A model generated the notes under the pieces. The model was not told where the DNA came from and did no database searches. It saw only the letters and a program-made list of their open reading frames with translations. A stretch of 64,000 bases of DNA from Pseudomonadota bacterium (GTDB lineage: Bacteria > Pseudomonadota > Gammaproteobacteria > Burkholderiales > Burkholderiaceae_C): assembly GCA_029780695.1 (NCBI GenBank), contig JAKOYD010000037.1, positions 48,224 to 112,223 on the forward strand, given 5' to 3'. The translations under genes and the position numbers were made by a program. Positions 53,661 to 62,110 of the stretch are shown here, in pieces (position 1 is the stretch's first letter; every line of letters begins with the position of its first letter).

Positions 53661-54572
53661 TCAACGCAGCCTTGGATTCAAAGCATCGCGCAGCCAATCG
53701 CCCAGCAGGTTCACGCTGAGGGCGATCAGCACCAGCATCACGCCCGGGAAAATCGTGATCCACCACTCGCCCGAAAACAGGTAGTCGTTGCCGACGCGGA
53801 TCAGCGTGCCGAGCGAGGGCGAAGTCGGCGGCACGCCCACGCCGAGGAAGGACAGGGTCGCCTCGGTGATGATGGCCGTCGCCACCTGGATGGTGGCCAG
53901 CACCATCACCGGCCCCAGCACGTTGGGCAGCACGTGCTTGACCATGATGCGCCAGTTGGACACGCCGGTGACGCGCGCGGCCTGCACGTATTCCTTGCCG
54001 CGCTCGACCATGGTGCTGCCGCGCACCGTGCGCGCGTACTGCACCCAGCCGGTGAGCGAAATGGCGATGATCAGCACGCCAAAGGCCAGCGATTCGTTGG
54101 CGTTGGGAAACAACGCGCGCCCCACGCCCGCGATCAGCAGCGCGATCAGGATGGCGGGGAAGGACAGCATCACGTCGCACACGCGCATCAAGAACGAATC
54201 CACCCAGCCGCCCTTGAACCCGGCGATGAGCCCCAGCGCCACGCCCACCAGCACCGAAATGATGACCGAGGCCACGCCCACCACCAGCGAGATGCGCGCG
54301 CCGTACATCAGCGCCGACAGGATGTCGCGCCCCTGGTCGTCGGTGCCCAGCAGGTATTTGCGGCTGCCGCCTTCTTGCCAGGCGGGCGGCAGGCGCGCGT
54401 CGCTCAGTTCCAGCGTCGTCAGGTCCAGCGGATTGTGCGGCGCCACCCAGTTGGCGAACACCGCGCAGACCACGCAGACCACCGCGATCACCGCCGCGAT
54501 GATGGCCGTGGGCGAGCTGCGAAAGCTGTAACCCACGTCGCTGTCCCACCAGCGGGATACCAGACTGCTCAT
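53661..54572 (-). CDS. Oligopeptide/dipeptide ABC transporter permease, DppC type
   Basis: A 303-residue inner-membrane permease with about six helices. N-terminal first helix (AIIAAVIAVVCVVCAVFANWVAP), LGTDDQGRDILSALMYGARISL typical of DppC/OppC, and the EAA loop YVQAARVTGVSNWRIMVKHVLPN that contacts the ATPases. ATG 54572 (MSSLVSRWWD) is used. Separated from dppD by a repeat and a palindrome. Confidence 0.95.
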   Translation of the reverse strand: MSSLVSRWWDSDVGYSFRSSPTAIIAAVIAVVCVVCAVFANWVAPHNPLDLTTLELSDARLPPAWQEGGSRKYLLGTDDQGRDILSALMYGARISLVVGVASVIISVLVGVALGLIAGFKGGWVDSFLMRVCDVMLSFPAILIALLIAGVGRALFPNANESLAFGVLIIAISLTGWVQYARTVRGSTMVERGKEYVQAARVTGVSNWRIMVKHVLPNVLGPVMVLATIQVATAIITEATLSFLGVGVPPTSPSLGTLIRVGNDYLFSGEWWITIFPGVMLVLIALSVNLLGDWLRDALNPRLR

Positions 54573-54581
54573 GCGTGAATA

Positions 54582-54636
54582 CTCATAAATTAATAGCTGC
54601 TTGCGCTTGCCAGACAAGCGCTGGAGCCATTTTTAA
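54582..54636 (+). repeat. Dispersed AATAGCT..GCGCTT repeat (best-preserved copy)
   Basis: AATTAATAGCTGCTTGCGCT, TGCCAGACAAGCGCTGGAGC and CATTTTTAACC give what looks like the family consensus with inverted GCGCTTG/CAAGCGC halves. Confidence 0.92.
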
Positions 54637-54640
54637 CCAT

Positions 54641-54737
54641 CAAACGGCCGCGGAGCAGTCCATGCGGGAACGCCGTTGAACGGGCTTGGCCCGGCCACTG
54701 GCGTTGTCCCCTGGGGGATGGCGCCGCAGGCGACTCT
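54641..54737 (-). repeat. About 97 bp GC-rich repeat, second family
   Basis: Reverse complement reads GCCTGCGGCGCCATCCCCCA, GGGGACAACGCCAGTGGCCG, GGCCAAGCCCGTTCAACGGC and ends CTGCTCCGCGGCC. Nearly the same order of blocks occurs at 38236-38340 and, interrupted, at 60950-61207. Confidence 0.8.
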
Positions 54738-54744
54738 GGGGGGG

Positions 54745-56334
54745 TCACTTCGTTTTGACGGTGATCCACTTGAACGGCATGTAGTTGTCGGCGCGCTGCG
54801 TGATCTCGATCTTCTTGTTCACGCCCCAGGCCAGCGACTGCTGGTGCAGCGGCAGGTGCCCGATCTCTTCGCTGTGAATCTGGAACGCTTCCTTGATCAT
54901 GGCGTCGCGCTTGGCCTTGTCGGTTTCGGCGCCGATCTTCACCGTCAGGTCGTCGAGCTTGGCGTTGCAGTAGCTGCCCAGGTTGAACTGGCCGGCGCCG
55001 GTCTTGTCGTCGGGGCAGCGCATCAGCGCGTTCAGCGCGTTGTGCGCGTCGTAGGTCGAAGGGGTCCAGCCCAGCATGTAGAAGCTGGTGTCGCGCCGCA
55101 GAATCTTGGGGAAATACGTGCCCTTGGTTTCGGCCTGCAAGTTGATCTTGACGTTGATGCGCGCCAGGTTGGCGGCCACGGCCTGGCAGATTTGCGCGTC
55201 GTTGACGTAGCGGTCGTTCGGGCAGTTCATGGTGACTTCAAAGCCGCTGCCGTAGCCGGCATCCGCCATCAGCTTCTTGGCGGCTTCGACGTCGTAGCCC
55301 AGGCGCTTGTCCTGCTCGGCGTTCCAGCCGTTGATGCCGGGGCCAACCATCAGCGCGGTGGGACGCGAGGCGTCGCGCATCACGGTTTTCTTGATGGCTT
55401 CCATGTCAATGGCCTGATAGAAGGCCTGACGCACGCGCTTGTCCTTGAAGGGGTTCTTGCCCTTGACGCTGGAGAACAGCAGCTCGTCGCGCTTCTGGTC
55501 CATGCCCAGGAAGATGGTGCGCAACTCAGGGCCAGTGATGGCGCGGGTGCTGCTGTTGGCGTTGACGCGGGCGATGTCTTGCACCGGCACCGGCTCCATG
55601 ACGTCGATCTCGCCCGACAGCAGCGCGGCCACGCGCGTGGTGGGCGCGGCGATGGGCGTGAAGATGACTTGCTGCACGTTGCCCTCGACCTTGCCCCAGT
55701 AGTTGGGGTTGCGCGCGAACACGGTGCGCACGCCTGGCTGACGCTCGCGCACGTGGTAGGGGCCGGTGCCGTTGGTCTTGAAAGAAGCGGTGTTCTCGAT
55801 GCCCTTGCGCCGGTCCACGGGGCGCGTGGCGTTGTTGTCCTCGCACCATTTCTTGCTCATGATCATGACTTGCGTCAGCACCTGAGGCAGGATGGCGAGT
55901 GGCGTCTTGGTCTCGATCTCGATGGTGTGGCTGTCGATCTTGCGCACTTCCTTGAAGTCGTTCGAATAGCTCTTCATGTCCGAGCCTTCGCCCGCGATGC
56001 GCGCCATGGTGAACACCACGTCGTCGGCGGTAAAGGGCGTGCCGTCGTGAAACTTGACGTTCTTGCGCAAATCGAAGCGCCACACCGTGGGCGAGGTCTG
56101 CTTCCAGCCCGTGGCCAGGCCGGGGATCACGTTCAATTTCTTGTCGAGGTCGACCAGCGGTTCGTAGGCGTTGCCGTCAATCGACAGCTGCAGCGATTCG
56201 TTCAGCGAATGCGGGTCGAGCGAGAGCGCGTCGCCCTGGTTGGCAATGCGCACGGTTTGCGCGGATGCTCCTGAAAACATAGCTGTCGCCGCTGTACCGA
56301 CCAGCGCCAGCAGCAATTTTTTCTTGAGTTTCAT
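54745..56334 (-). CDS. Peptide/nickel-type ABC transporter substrate-binding protein
   Basis: A 529-residue periplasmic solute-binding protein (family 5). Signal peptide MKLKKKLLLALVGTAATAMFSGASAQ, then GDALSLDPHSLNES, VWRFDLRKNVKFHDGTPFTADDVVFT (typical of DppA/OppA), TNGTGPYHV and YNARNPNYWG-like text (ARNPNYWGKVEG). The ligand is probably a short peptide or similar. The gene sits between the two permease genes, an uncommon order. Confidence 0.95.
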   Translation of the reverse strand: MKLKKKLLLALVGTAATAMFSGASAQTVRIANQGDALSLDPHSLNESLQLSIDGNAYEPLVDLDKKLNVIPGLATGWKQTSPTVWRFDLRKNVKFHDGTPFTADDVVFTMARIAGEGSDMKSYSNDFKEVRKIDSHTIEIETKTPLAILPQVLTQVMIMSKKWCEDNNATRPVDRRKGIENTASFKTNGTGPYHVRERQPGVRTVFARNPNYWGKVEGNVQQVIFTPIAAPTTRVAALLSGEIDVMEPVPVQDIARVNANSSTRAITGPELRTIFLGMDQKRDELLFSSVKGKNPFKDKRVRQAFYQAIDMEAIKKTVMRDASRPTALMVGPGINGWNAEQDKRLGYDVEAAKKLMADAGYGSGFEVTMNCPNDRYVNDAQICQAVAANLARINVKINLQAETKGTYFPKILRRDTSFYMLGWTPSTYDAHNALNALMRCPDDKTGAGQFNLGSYCNAKLDDLTVKIGAETDKAKRDAMIKEAFQIHSEEIGHLPLHQQSLAWGVNKKIEITQRADNYMPFKWITVKTK

Positions 56335-56370
56335 GGCAATCTCCTCGGCAAAAAATCAGGCAACGGTGGA

Positions 56371-57351
56371 TCAATGGCCGCCAGCGCTGGACACGCGCAG
56401 GCGTGGGTCGACCACCACGTAAAGCATGTCGACGATCAGGTTGATGACGACGAAGATCAGCGCGATCAGGCACAGATAGGCGGCCATCACCGGCACGTCG
56501 GCAAAGGTGACGGCCTGGATGAACAGCAGGCCCATGCCGGGCCACTGGAACACCGTCTCGGTGATGATGGCAAACGCGATCAGGCCGCCGAGCTGCAGGC
56601 CGGTGATGGTCATCACGGGCACCAGGGTGTTCTTGAGCGCGTGGCCGAAGTAGATGGCGCGGTCTGAAAGGCCGCGGGCGCGCGCGAATTTGATGTAGTC
56701 GGTGCGCAGCACTTCGAGCATCTCGGCGCGCACCAGCCGCATGATGAGCGTGAGCTGGAAGATCGCCAGCGTGATGGCCGGCAGGATCATGTGCAGCCAG
56801 CCGTCCACCGTGAACAGGCCCGAACTCCACCAGCCGAAGTTCACCGTCTCGCCGCGCCCAAAGCTGGGCAGCCAGCCCAGCCAGACCGAGAAGATCAGGA
56901 TCAGCAAAATGCCGATCAGAAAGGTGGGCAGCGACACGCCGAGCAGCGACACGGTCATGAACACCTGGCTGAGAAAGCTGCCGCGTTTCAGTGCCGCGTA
57001 AACACCCATGGGAATGCCGATCATCAGCGCCAGCACGGCAGCCACCAGCGCCAGTTCAAAGGTCGCCGGGAAACGCTCGCCCAGCAAACGCGACACCTTG
57101 GCGCCCTGGCGCAGGCTGAGGCCGAATTCGCCCTGCGCCGCGTTGACCAAAAAGTGCCAGAACTGCACGAAGAAGGGTTGATCGAGCCCCAGGTCGGCGC
57201 GCAGCTGGCGGATTTGCTCCGGCGTCGCGTCTTGCCCCAACAAAAACACCACCGGGTCGCCCACGTATTGGAAGAGCAGGAAGGCAATAAAGGCGACCGA
57301 GACCATCACAATGACAGCCTGCAGCAGACGGCGAAGAATGAATGCACCCAT
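56371..57351 (-). CDS. Oligopeptide/dipeptide ABC transporter permease, DppB type
   Basis: A 326-residue permease with six helices. Starts with MGAFILRRLLQAVIVMVSV, the usual DppB N-terminus; DPVVFLLGQDATPEQIRQLRADLGLD is the conserved periplasmic segment, and YIKFARARGLSDRAIYFGHALKN the EAA loop. It is the first gene of the importer operon. The frame is open upstream to 57441 but ATG 57351 is the family start. Confidence 0.95.
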   Translation of the reverse strand: MGAFILRRLLQAVIVMVSVAFIAFLLFQYVGDPVVFLLGQDATPEQIRQLRADLGLDQPFFVQFWHFLVNAAQGEFGLSLRQGAKVSRLLGERFPATFELALVAAVLALMIGIPMGVYAALKRGSFLSQVFMTVSLLGVSLPTFLIGILLILIFSVWLGWLPSFGRGETVNFGWWSSGLFTVDGWLHMILPAITLAIFQLTLIMRLVRAEMLEVLRTDYIKFARARGLSDRAIYFGHALKNTLVPVMTITGLQLGGLIAFAIITETVFQWPGMGLLFIQAVTFADVPVMAAYLCLIALIFVVINLIVDMLYVVVDPRLRVSSAGGH

Positions 57352-57473
57352 CGGTTTAAAAAAGATAGCGAAGGCCGATGCTAGCAGAGCCGTATCGACG
57401 CGGCCATAGGTGTTACGCGCAGTAGGTGGCGGTGCATGCAAGGTGCCGCGCCGCCGTCAAAACCCAGTCAGAA

Positions 57474-57502
57474 ATAAAAAAAGCCGCCCGAAGGCGGCTT
57501 TT
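57474..57502 (-). terminator. Intrinsic terminator of the first porin gene
   Basis: Stem AAGCCGCC/GGCGGCTT with a CGAA loop; on the minus strand it is followed by a T-run (A-run at 57474-57482 on plus). Confidence 0.92.
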
Positions 57503-57541
57503 GATGCTGAATCGCTGGTTGCCGTTCAGGCAACGTCACGA

Positions 57542-58507
57542 TTAGAAGTTGTGACGGACACCGATGCCGTAGTTGTTGTTGCCGTCGAGGCGCAGGTAAG
57601 CGCCGTAGACGAACGTGCGCTTGGACAGCGCGTACTTGGCTTCCACCAGGCCGTTGGTGTACTTCTTGCCAGTCCACTCGTTCTTGGTGTCGCGGGTCAG
57701 GTCCAGCGTCAGAGCGACGGCGCCGAAGTTGGCGGTGCCACCCAGGCTGAAGCCACGACGCTGAGCGTTGGCGGCGTTGTAGGCGTTGGTGTAGGAAGCG
57801 GCAACCACGAAGTTGCTGAAGTTGTACTTGCCACCAACGGTGTAGTTCGTCTTCAGGCTCTTGGTCTTGTTGGCAGCGAAGCCGACGCCGACCGGGCCGT
57901 TGGCGTACAGCACGTTCAGGTCCCACTTGGCGTTGCCACCGTTGTCGGCCTTGGTGATGTAGCCCACTTCAGCGCTCAGGCCACCGAAGTCAGCCGTCTT
58001 GTAGCTGAACTGGCTGTTGTTACGCGGGCCGCCGCCAGCGAAGTTGTAGGTGTTGCCGACCACGGAGTAGTTGGCGGCGCCGGTCAGTTCATAGGCGGCG
58101 ATGCCGTAGAACGTCGGGTTCAGGCTGCGACCCAGCTTGAAGGTACCCCAGTTGCCACCCACCCACACGTTGGCGGCACGGCCCCAGAAACCACCGCCGG
58201 AACCCAGCGCGTCACCCTGGTCCAGATCCAGACCGGATTCGAAGTTGAAGCCAGCCTTCAGGCCGCCACCGAGGTCTTCAACGCCACGCACGCCGATGCG
58301 GCTGTTGCCGTTGTTCATCGTGCTGCCGCTGATGAATTGGGTTTGGTTGTTTGCGTCGTTGCCGTTTGCAGCGGCGCCACCAGCGATGGAGCCGGTCTTG
58401 ATCTTGCCGATACCAGCGTCAGCCACGCCGTACAGGGTCACAGAAGACTGGGCCATCGCGAAGCTCGAGGCACCCAGCACGGCCAGGGCGATCAGAGATT
58501 TTTTCAT
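57542..58507 (-). CDS. Trimeric outer membrane porin (gram-negative porin, Omp32 type), copy 1
   Basis: A 321-residue sixteen-stranded porin of the betaproteobacterial type, like Omp32 of Delftia/Comamonas. Signal peptide MKKSLIALAVLGASSFAMAQ, then SSVTLYGVADAGIGKI, the constriction-loop region, and a C-terminal strand ending GIGVRHNF with terminal Phe for BAM recognition. CTTGGAGAACTTGCA precedes the ATG, nearly the same leader as the second porin. Paralogous to the gene at 59153. Confidence 0.96.
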   Translation of the reverse strand: MKKSLIALAVLGASSFAMAQSSVTLYGVADAGIGKIKTGSIAGGAAANGNDANNQTQFISGSTMNNGNSRIGVRGVEDLGGGLKAGFNFESGLDLDQGDALGSGGGFWGRAANVWVGGNWGTFKLGRSLNPTFYGIAAYELTGAANYSVVGNTYNFAGGGPRNNSQFSYKTADFGGLSAEVGYITKADNGGNAKWDLNVLYANGPVGVGFAANKTKSLKTNYTVGGKYNFSNFVVAASYTNAYNAANAQRRGFSLGGTANFGAVALTLDLTRDTKNEWTGKKYTNGLVEAKYALSKRTFVYGAYLRLDGNNNYGIGVRHNF

Positions 58508-59152
58508 TGCAAGTTCTCCAAGGTTAAACATAGGGCGCCGGTGCGAAGGGTCCGTCTGCGATTCCCGCCGGGTCCCCGGGCCAACCTCCCCTAGCGGGAA
58601 GTTGTTGCTATTGCACCAGAGGCGCCAGCAACTTGCAAAGAATTCAGCACCCCATCGAACGGCAGGCCGACGTTCTGTTGCAACGCGACAACAGACAGGC
58701 CTTCATAGTGGGGAATAGGAGACACATGTTGCAAGGCATGTCAAACGTTGGGCGACGTATCTTGGCAGGACTGGTCGAAGTGGGCTACTTGGTCTTGGGA
58801 TCAAAAGCGCTCTTTGGCTGCCGCGCGAACGGCAAAACGGGCTGCACCTTGCCAGCAATCCACGCGCCGACACCGCGCAAGACACCGCGCAAAAAAGAAC
58901 ACCAAAGTATTGCGTCATGCATAGCGCGCAGGCAAGGCGACTGGATGCCGTGGCATCGATCGTGAAGACGCTGACCGGCCGCTTTAAGCCCATTCGTGCC
59001 CTCCGGAAGCGCCATGACGGCGGTGGGAGCAACGGTGGGGATCGATTCTGTCCGAGGGTCCGAAGGAGCAGACTCTCCCCCACCTCCAGGGGATCGTCTG
59101 CGCCCTTCGTCAGGCGGCTACGCGCGGGGCGCGCCACCTGATCATGCCGTCA
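58508..59152. other. Intergenic region between the two porin genes
   Basis: No supported gene in this 645 bp. The part next to the first porin should hold its promoter and leader; the short reading frames on either strand have no ribosome sites or familiar products. Confidence 0.6.
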
Positions 59153-60106
59153 TCAGAAGTTGTGGCGAACGCCGATGCCGTAGTTGTTGGTGCCGTCCAG
59201 GCGCATGAAGGCGCCATAGGCGAAGGTGCGCTTGGACAGCGCGTACTTGGCCTCGAGCAGGCCGTTGGTGTACTTCTTGCCCGTCCACTCGTTCTTGGTG
59301 TCGCGGGTGAAGTCCATCGTGAGCGAGACCGCGCCGAACTTGGCAGTCCCGCCCAAGCCGAACCCGCGGCGCACCGCCTGAGCCTGGTTGGACGCCTGGG
59401 TGTAGGACGCTGCGACGACAAAATTACCGAAGTCGTACTTGCCACCCAGCTGGTAGTTGGTCTTGCTGTTGATGACCTTGTTCATCGACAGGGCGGCCGC
59501 GATCGGGCCGTTGCCGTACATCAGGGCCACGTCGTAGGCCGCCTTGGCCGCGCCCAGGTCGTTCTTGGTGACGTAGGCCAGCACGCCCGTCAGGCCGCCG
59601 AAGCTGGGCGTGACATAGGCGAAGGCGCTGTTGGCACGCGACCCGATGCCAACGTAGTTGTAGGTGTTGGACAGCAGCGAGTAATTGGCCGCGCCGGTCA
59701 ATTCATAGCTGGCCGTGGCCAGATAGCTGGGCGTGAACTGGCGACCCAGCTTGACGGTACCCCAGTTGCCGCCGAGCCACATGTTGGCCTGGCGAGCCCA
59801 GAAGGCCGAGTTGGTGGCGTTGCCGTTGTCCAGGTCAAGGCCCGTTTCAAACTGGAAGCCGGCCTTGAGGCCGCCGCCCAGGTCTTCCACGCCGCGCACG
59901 CCCACGCGGGTGGTGCCGTTGTTCATCGTGCTGCTGCTGATGAATTCGGTCTTGTTGGAGGCGTCGTTGGCCGGCGACGCGCCGCCGGAGCCCAGCTTGA
60001 TCTTGCCGATACCGGCGTCGGCCACGCCATACAGCGTGACGGAGGACTGGGCCATGGCGGCACCAGAGAGGGCCAGAACGGCCAGGGCGAAGAGCGATTT
60101 TTTCAT
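59153..60106 (-). CDS. Trimeric outer membrane porin (gram-negative porin, Omp32 type), copy 2
   Basis: A 317-residue paralogue of the porin at 57542. Signal peptide MKKSLFALAVLALSGAAMAQ; SSVTLYGVADAGIGKIKLGS, TRVGVRGVEDLGGGLKAGFQ, TRDTKNEWTGKKYTNG and the end YGIGVRHNF are nearly shared with copy 1, while the loops differ. CCTTGGAGAACCTGC precedes the ATG. A tandem duplication followed by loop divergence is the simplest history. Confidence 0.96.
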   Translation of the reverse strand: MKKSLFALAVLALSGAAMAQSSVTLYGVADAGIGKIKLGSGGASPANDASNKTEFISSSTMNNGTTRVGVRGVEDLGGGLKAGFQFETGLDLDNGNATNSAFWARQANMWLGGNWGTVKLGRQFTPSYLATASYELTGAANYSLLSNTYNYVGIGSRANSAFAYVTPSFGGLTGVLAYVTKNDLGAAKAAYDVALMYGNGPIAAALSMNKVINSKTNYQLGGKYDFGNFVVAASYTQASNQAQAVRRGFGLGGTAKFGAVSLTMDFTRDTKNEWTGKKYTNGLLEAKYALSKRTFAYGAFMRLDGTNNYGIGVRHNF

Positions 60107-60312
60107 GCAGGTTCTCCAAGGTTGCTTTTGCGGATACAGGTCGGGCGTCGAGGTAGCGCCTGCCGACGACGCCACCGACGTCAGACTAGGATGCAGCCCT
60201 GACACGAACGGGGCCGCAGCGCGGGTTTGTTGCGCCAAAGCATCGCCGGCTGCCCACGTGGGGGGCCTTCGAGCAGGGTTGGCCTGAACGCCCCGTGGCG
60301 TACCATCCGGCC

Positions 60313-60948
60313 ATGCTATCGCCCACCGACCGACTGCTCGCCGCAGCCGACAGCACGCTGCGCACACTGTTGGCGCCCCACCAGGCGTCGCGCCCCAACC
60401 CGGCCGCCAAGGCGCCGCCGGGCGCCAGGCTCTCCGAGAGCGAACAACGCCTGTCGGGCGCGCTGATGCGCGTCAACCACGTGGGCGAGGTCTGCGCGCA
60501 GGCGCTGTACACCGCGCAGGCGCTGGCCACGTCCGACCCCGCCGTGCGACAGAGCCTGGAGGCCGCCGCGCGTGACGAAACCGACCACTTGGCGTGGACG
60601 CGCGAGCGCCTGGAACAGCTGAGCGACCGCGTGTCGCTGCTCAACCCGCTGTGGTACGCGGGCGCCTTCGGCATCGGCCTGTTGGCCGGGCGCGTGGGCG
60701 GCGAGCGCTTCAGCCTGGGCTTTGTGGTGGAGACCGAACGCCAGGTCGAGGCCCACCTGGCCAGCCACATGGATCGCCTGCCCGCGGGCGATGCGCCCTC
60801 GCGCGCCATCGTGGCGCAGATGAAGGAAGACGAAGCGCGCCACGCCGACGAAGCGCTGCACGCCGGCGCCGCCCCGCTGCCGGCGCCGGTGGGGGGGCTG
60901 ATGCGCGTGGCGGCCCGGGTGATGACGACCGTGGCGCATAGGATCTGA
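60313..60948 (+). CDS. coq7: 2-polyprenyl-3-methyl-6-methoxy-1,4-benzoquinone monooxygenase (Coq7)
   Basis: Di-iron hydroxylase of ubiquinone synthesis (demethoxyubiquinone to hydroxylated product). The 211-residue protein shows the two-fold ExxH arrangement: [41 protein letters not shown] and [30 protein letters not shown] is the membrane-interacting part. ATG 60313 ([11 protein letters not shown]) is used; an in-frame GTG at 60295 is less likely. It is divergent from the second porin. Confidence 0.96.
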   Translation: MLSPTDRLLAAADSTLRTLLAPHQASRPNPAAKAPPGARLSESEQRLSGALMRVNHVGEVCAQALYTAQALATSDPAVRQSLEAAARDETDHLAWTRERLEQLSDRVSLLNPLWYAGAFGIGLLAGRVGGERFSLGFVVETERQVEAHLASHMDRLPAGDAPSRAIVAQMKEDEARHADEALHAGAAPLPAPVGGLMRVAARVMTTVAHRI

Positions 60949-60949
60949 C

Positions 60950-61207
60950 CCCCCTGTGGCGCTGACGCGCCTTCCCCCAGGGGACAACGCTGGCAGCCGG
61001 GGGGACCCCGACTGCGGCGTTCTCGCCTAGGAGTCTGCGCGGTAGAAGGCGTCGAAGCGAAACGCGCGAAAAACGCGGACAGCGTGGTGATACCGACAAG
61101 CCCATAGCCGGGCTATGGGCGCCGGAGGTAGCGCCGCGACGGACCGTTTTCTCGCGCGTTGCAGCCGACGCTCCTTCTGCCGCGCAGACTCCTAGCCTGC
61201 TCCGCGG
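60950..61207 (+). repeat. GC-rich repeat (second family) interrupted by the palindromic element
   Basis: CGCCTTCCCCCAGGGGACAA then GCGGCGTTCTCGC (to 61027) and, beyond the element, CCTGCTCCGCGGCC (61196-61209). These flanks are contiguous in the copies at 38236-38340 and 54641-54737, so the element lies inside this repeat. Confidence 0.78.
61028..61195. mobile_element. 168 bp palindromic MITE-like element, copy 2
   Basis: Begins CTAGGAGTCTGCGCGGTAGA and ends TCTGCCGCGCAGACTCCTAG, with core CCATAGCCGGGCTATGG. Same organisation as the copy at 47832-48000, with a few substitutions and one base less. No coding capacity; likely moved by an enzyme encoded elsewhere. Confidence 0.87.
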
Positions 61208-61254
61208 CCGGCAGACCGTGGCGTGCGCACGCGCAGCGGCGCGAATTTCACATG

Positions 61255-61313
61255 TAAAAACGGGCTCTTGCGCTTGCCCAGTCAGCGCGACAAGCTATAT
61301 TTTTAATAGTATC
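61255..61313 (-). repeat. Dispersed AATAGCT..GCGCTT repeat, reverse orientation
   Basis: GGGCTCTTGCGCTTGCCCAG and TCAGCGCGACAAGCTATATT match the reverse complement of the family. Between the palindromic element and the OsmC gene; no gene in 60949-61322. Confidence 0.82.
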
Positions 61314-61322
61314 CGCCGCACC

Positions 61323-61775
61323 TCAATCCACCGCCACCAGCTCGAACGACGTCGTGATCTCCGCCGTCTTGCCCAGCATGATCGAGGCCGAGCAGTACTT
61401 GTCGTGGCTCATCGCAATCGCGCGCTCGACGGCGCTGGCGGGCAGGCCCTTGCCGCTCACCGTGAAGTGCATGTGGATGCGCGTGAACACCTTCGGGTCT
61501 TCGCTGGCGCGCTCGCTGGTCAGCTTGACGGAGCAGCCGCGCACGTCGTGCCGGCCGCGCTTGAGAATCAGCACCACGTCATAGGCGGTGCAGCCGCCGG
61601 TGCCGGCCAGCACGGTTTCCATGGGGCGCGGCGCCAGATTCTGGCCGCCGTTTTCGGGTCGCGCGGCATCGGGCGCACCATCCATGGCGATCACGTGGCC
61701 CGACCCGGTCTCGGCCACAAAGCCCATGCCCGAGCGCGTGCCCGCCGCGCCTGTCCAACTGACCGTGCATTCCAT
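61323..61775 (-). CDS. OsmC family peroxiredoxin-like protein
   Basis: A 150-residue OsmC/Ohr-superfamily protein. GGQNLAPRPMETVLAGTGGCTAYDVVLIL contains the first conserved cysteine (GGCTAYD) and SHDKYCSASIML the second, the thiol pair that reduces organic hydroperoxides in this family. The ME..L.GTGGC variant matches the YhfA-like branch, whose substrate is unclear. ATG 61775 is used. Confidence 0.92.
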   Translation of the reverse strand: MECTVSWTGAAGTRSGMGFVAETGSGHVIAMDGAPDAARPENGGQNLAPRPMETVLAGTGGCTAYDVVLILKRGRHDVRGCSVKLTSERASEDPKVFTRIHMHFTVSGKGLPASAVERAIAMSHDKYCSASIMLGKTAEITTSFELVAVD

Positions 61776-61902
61776 GACCTTTCGCCCCTTTTCTGCCTCG
61801 ATGAATGGACCGCAAGCGTAGCGGATTCAGCGCCCGACAGGCCGCCGATGCGACATTTCGCACACTTCGCCACGGCGCGCGCTGTTGCATCGCAGCAAAA
61901 TA

Positions 61903-61930
61903 TTGCGAACGGCCGTGCTTTTCATATACA
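61903..61930 (+). promoter_or_regulatory. Predicted sigma-70 promoter for a small RNA upstream of ilvA
   Basis: TTGCGA (61903-61908) and TATACA (61925-61930) with a 16 bp spacer. Expected start near 61937, ahead of the structured transcript described next. Confidence 0.6.
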
Positions 61931-61936
61931 CTGGCC

Positions 61937-62032
61937 GCAAGCGAATGGTGATTCATTCGCACCGGTTGTCTCCTCCACCCCTTCTAAAAGGTGGATTCAA
62001 GCCCTGGCGCCTTGCGCCGGGGCTTTTTTTTT
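61937..62032 (+). ncRNA. Candidate ~96 nt small RNA with exposed CTCCTCC motif
   Basis: After a good promoter come a perfect hairpin GCGAATG-GTGATT-CATTCGC (61941-61960), the run CTCCTCC (61970-61976), a hairpin CCACC...GGTGG (61975-61994) and a strong terminator: stem GCCCTGGCGC/GCGCCGGGGC (62001-62023) with nine T. No leader peptide ends before the terminator, so ordinary amino-acid attenuation is unlikely. The CTCCTCC mimics the 16S anti-Shine-Dalgarno. I recall a Rfam family of betaproteobacterial toxic small RNAs with such a motif; membership is untested. It could also be an ilvA leader. Confidence 0.62.
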
Positions 62033-62110
62033 GCAGCGCCGCAAACCGTCGCGCACGCCGGTGGCGCGGACGTATCATTTCGGGTTGCCTTGCCCCTTTC
62101 AACCCGCTCC

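Noticed and set aside
56270..56310. ACATAGCTGTCGCCGCTG in the solute-binding protein signal peptide as a repeat copy
   Set aside because: Only the AGCT core matches, the inverted halves are missing, and the residues fit an ordinary signal peptide.
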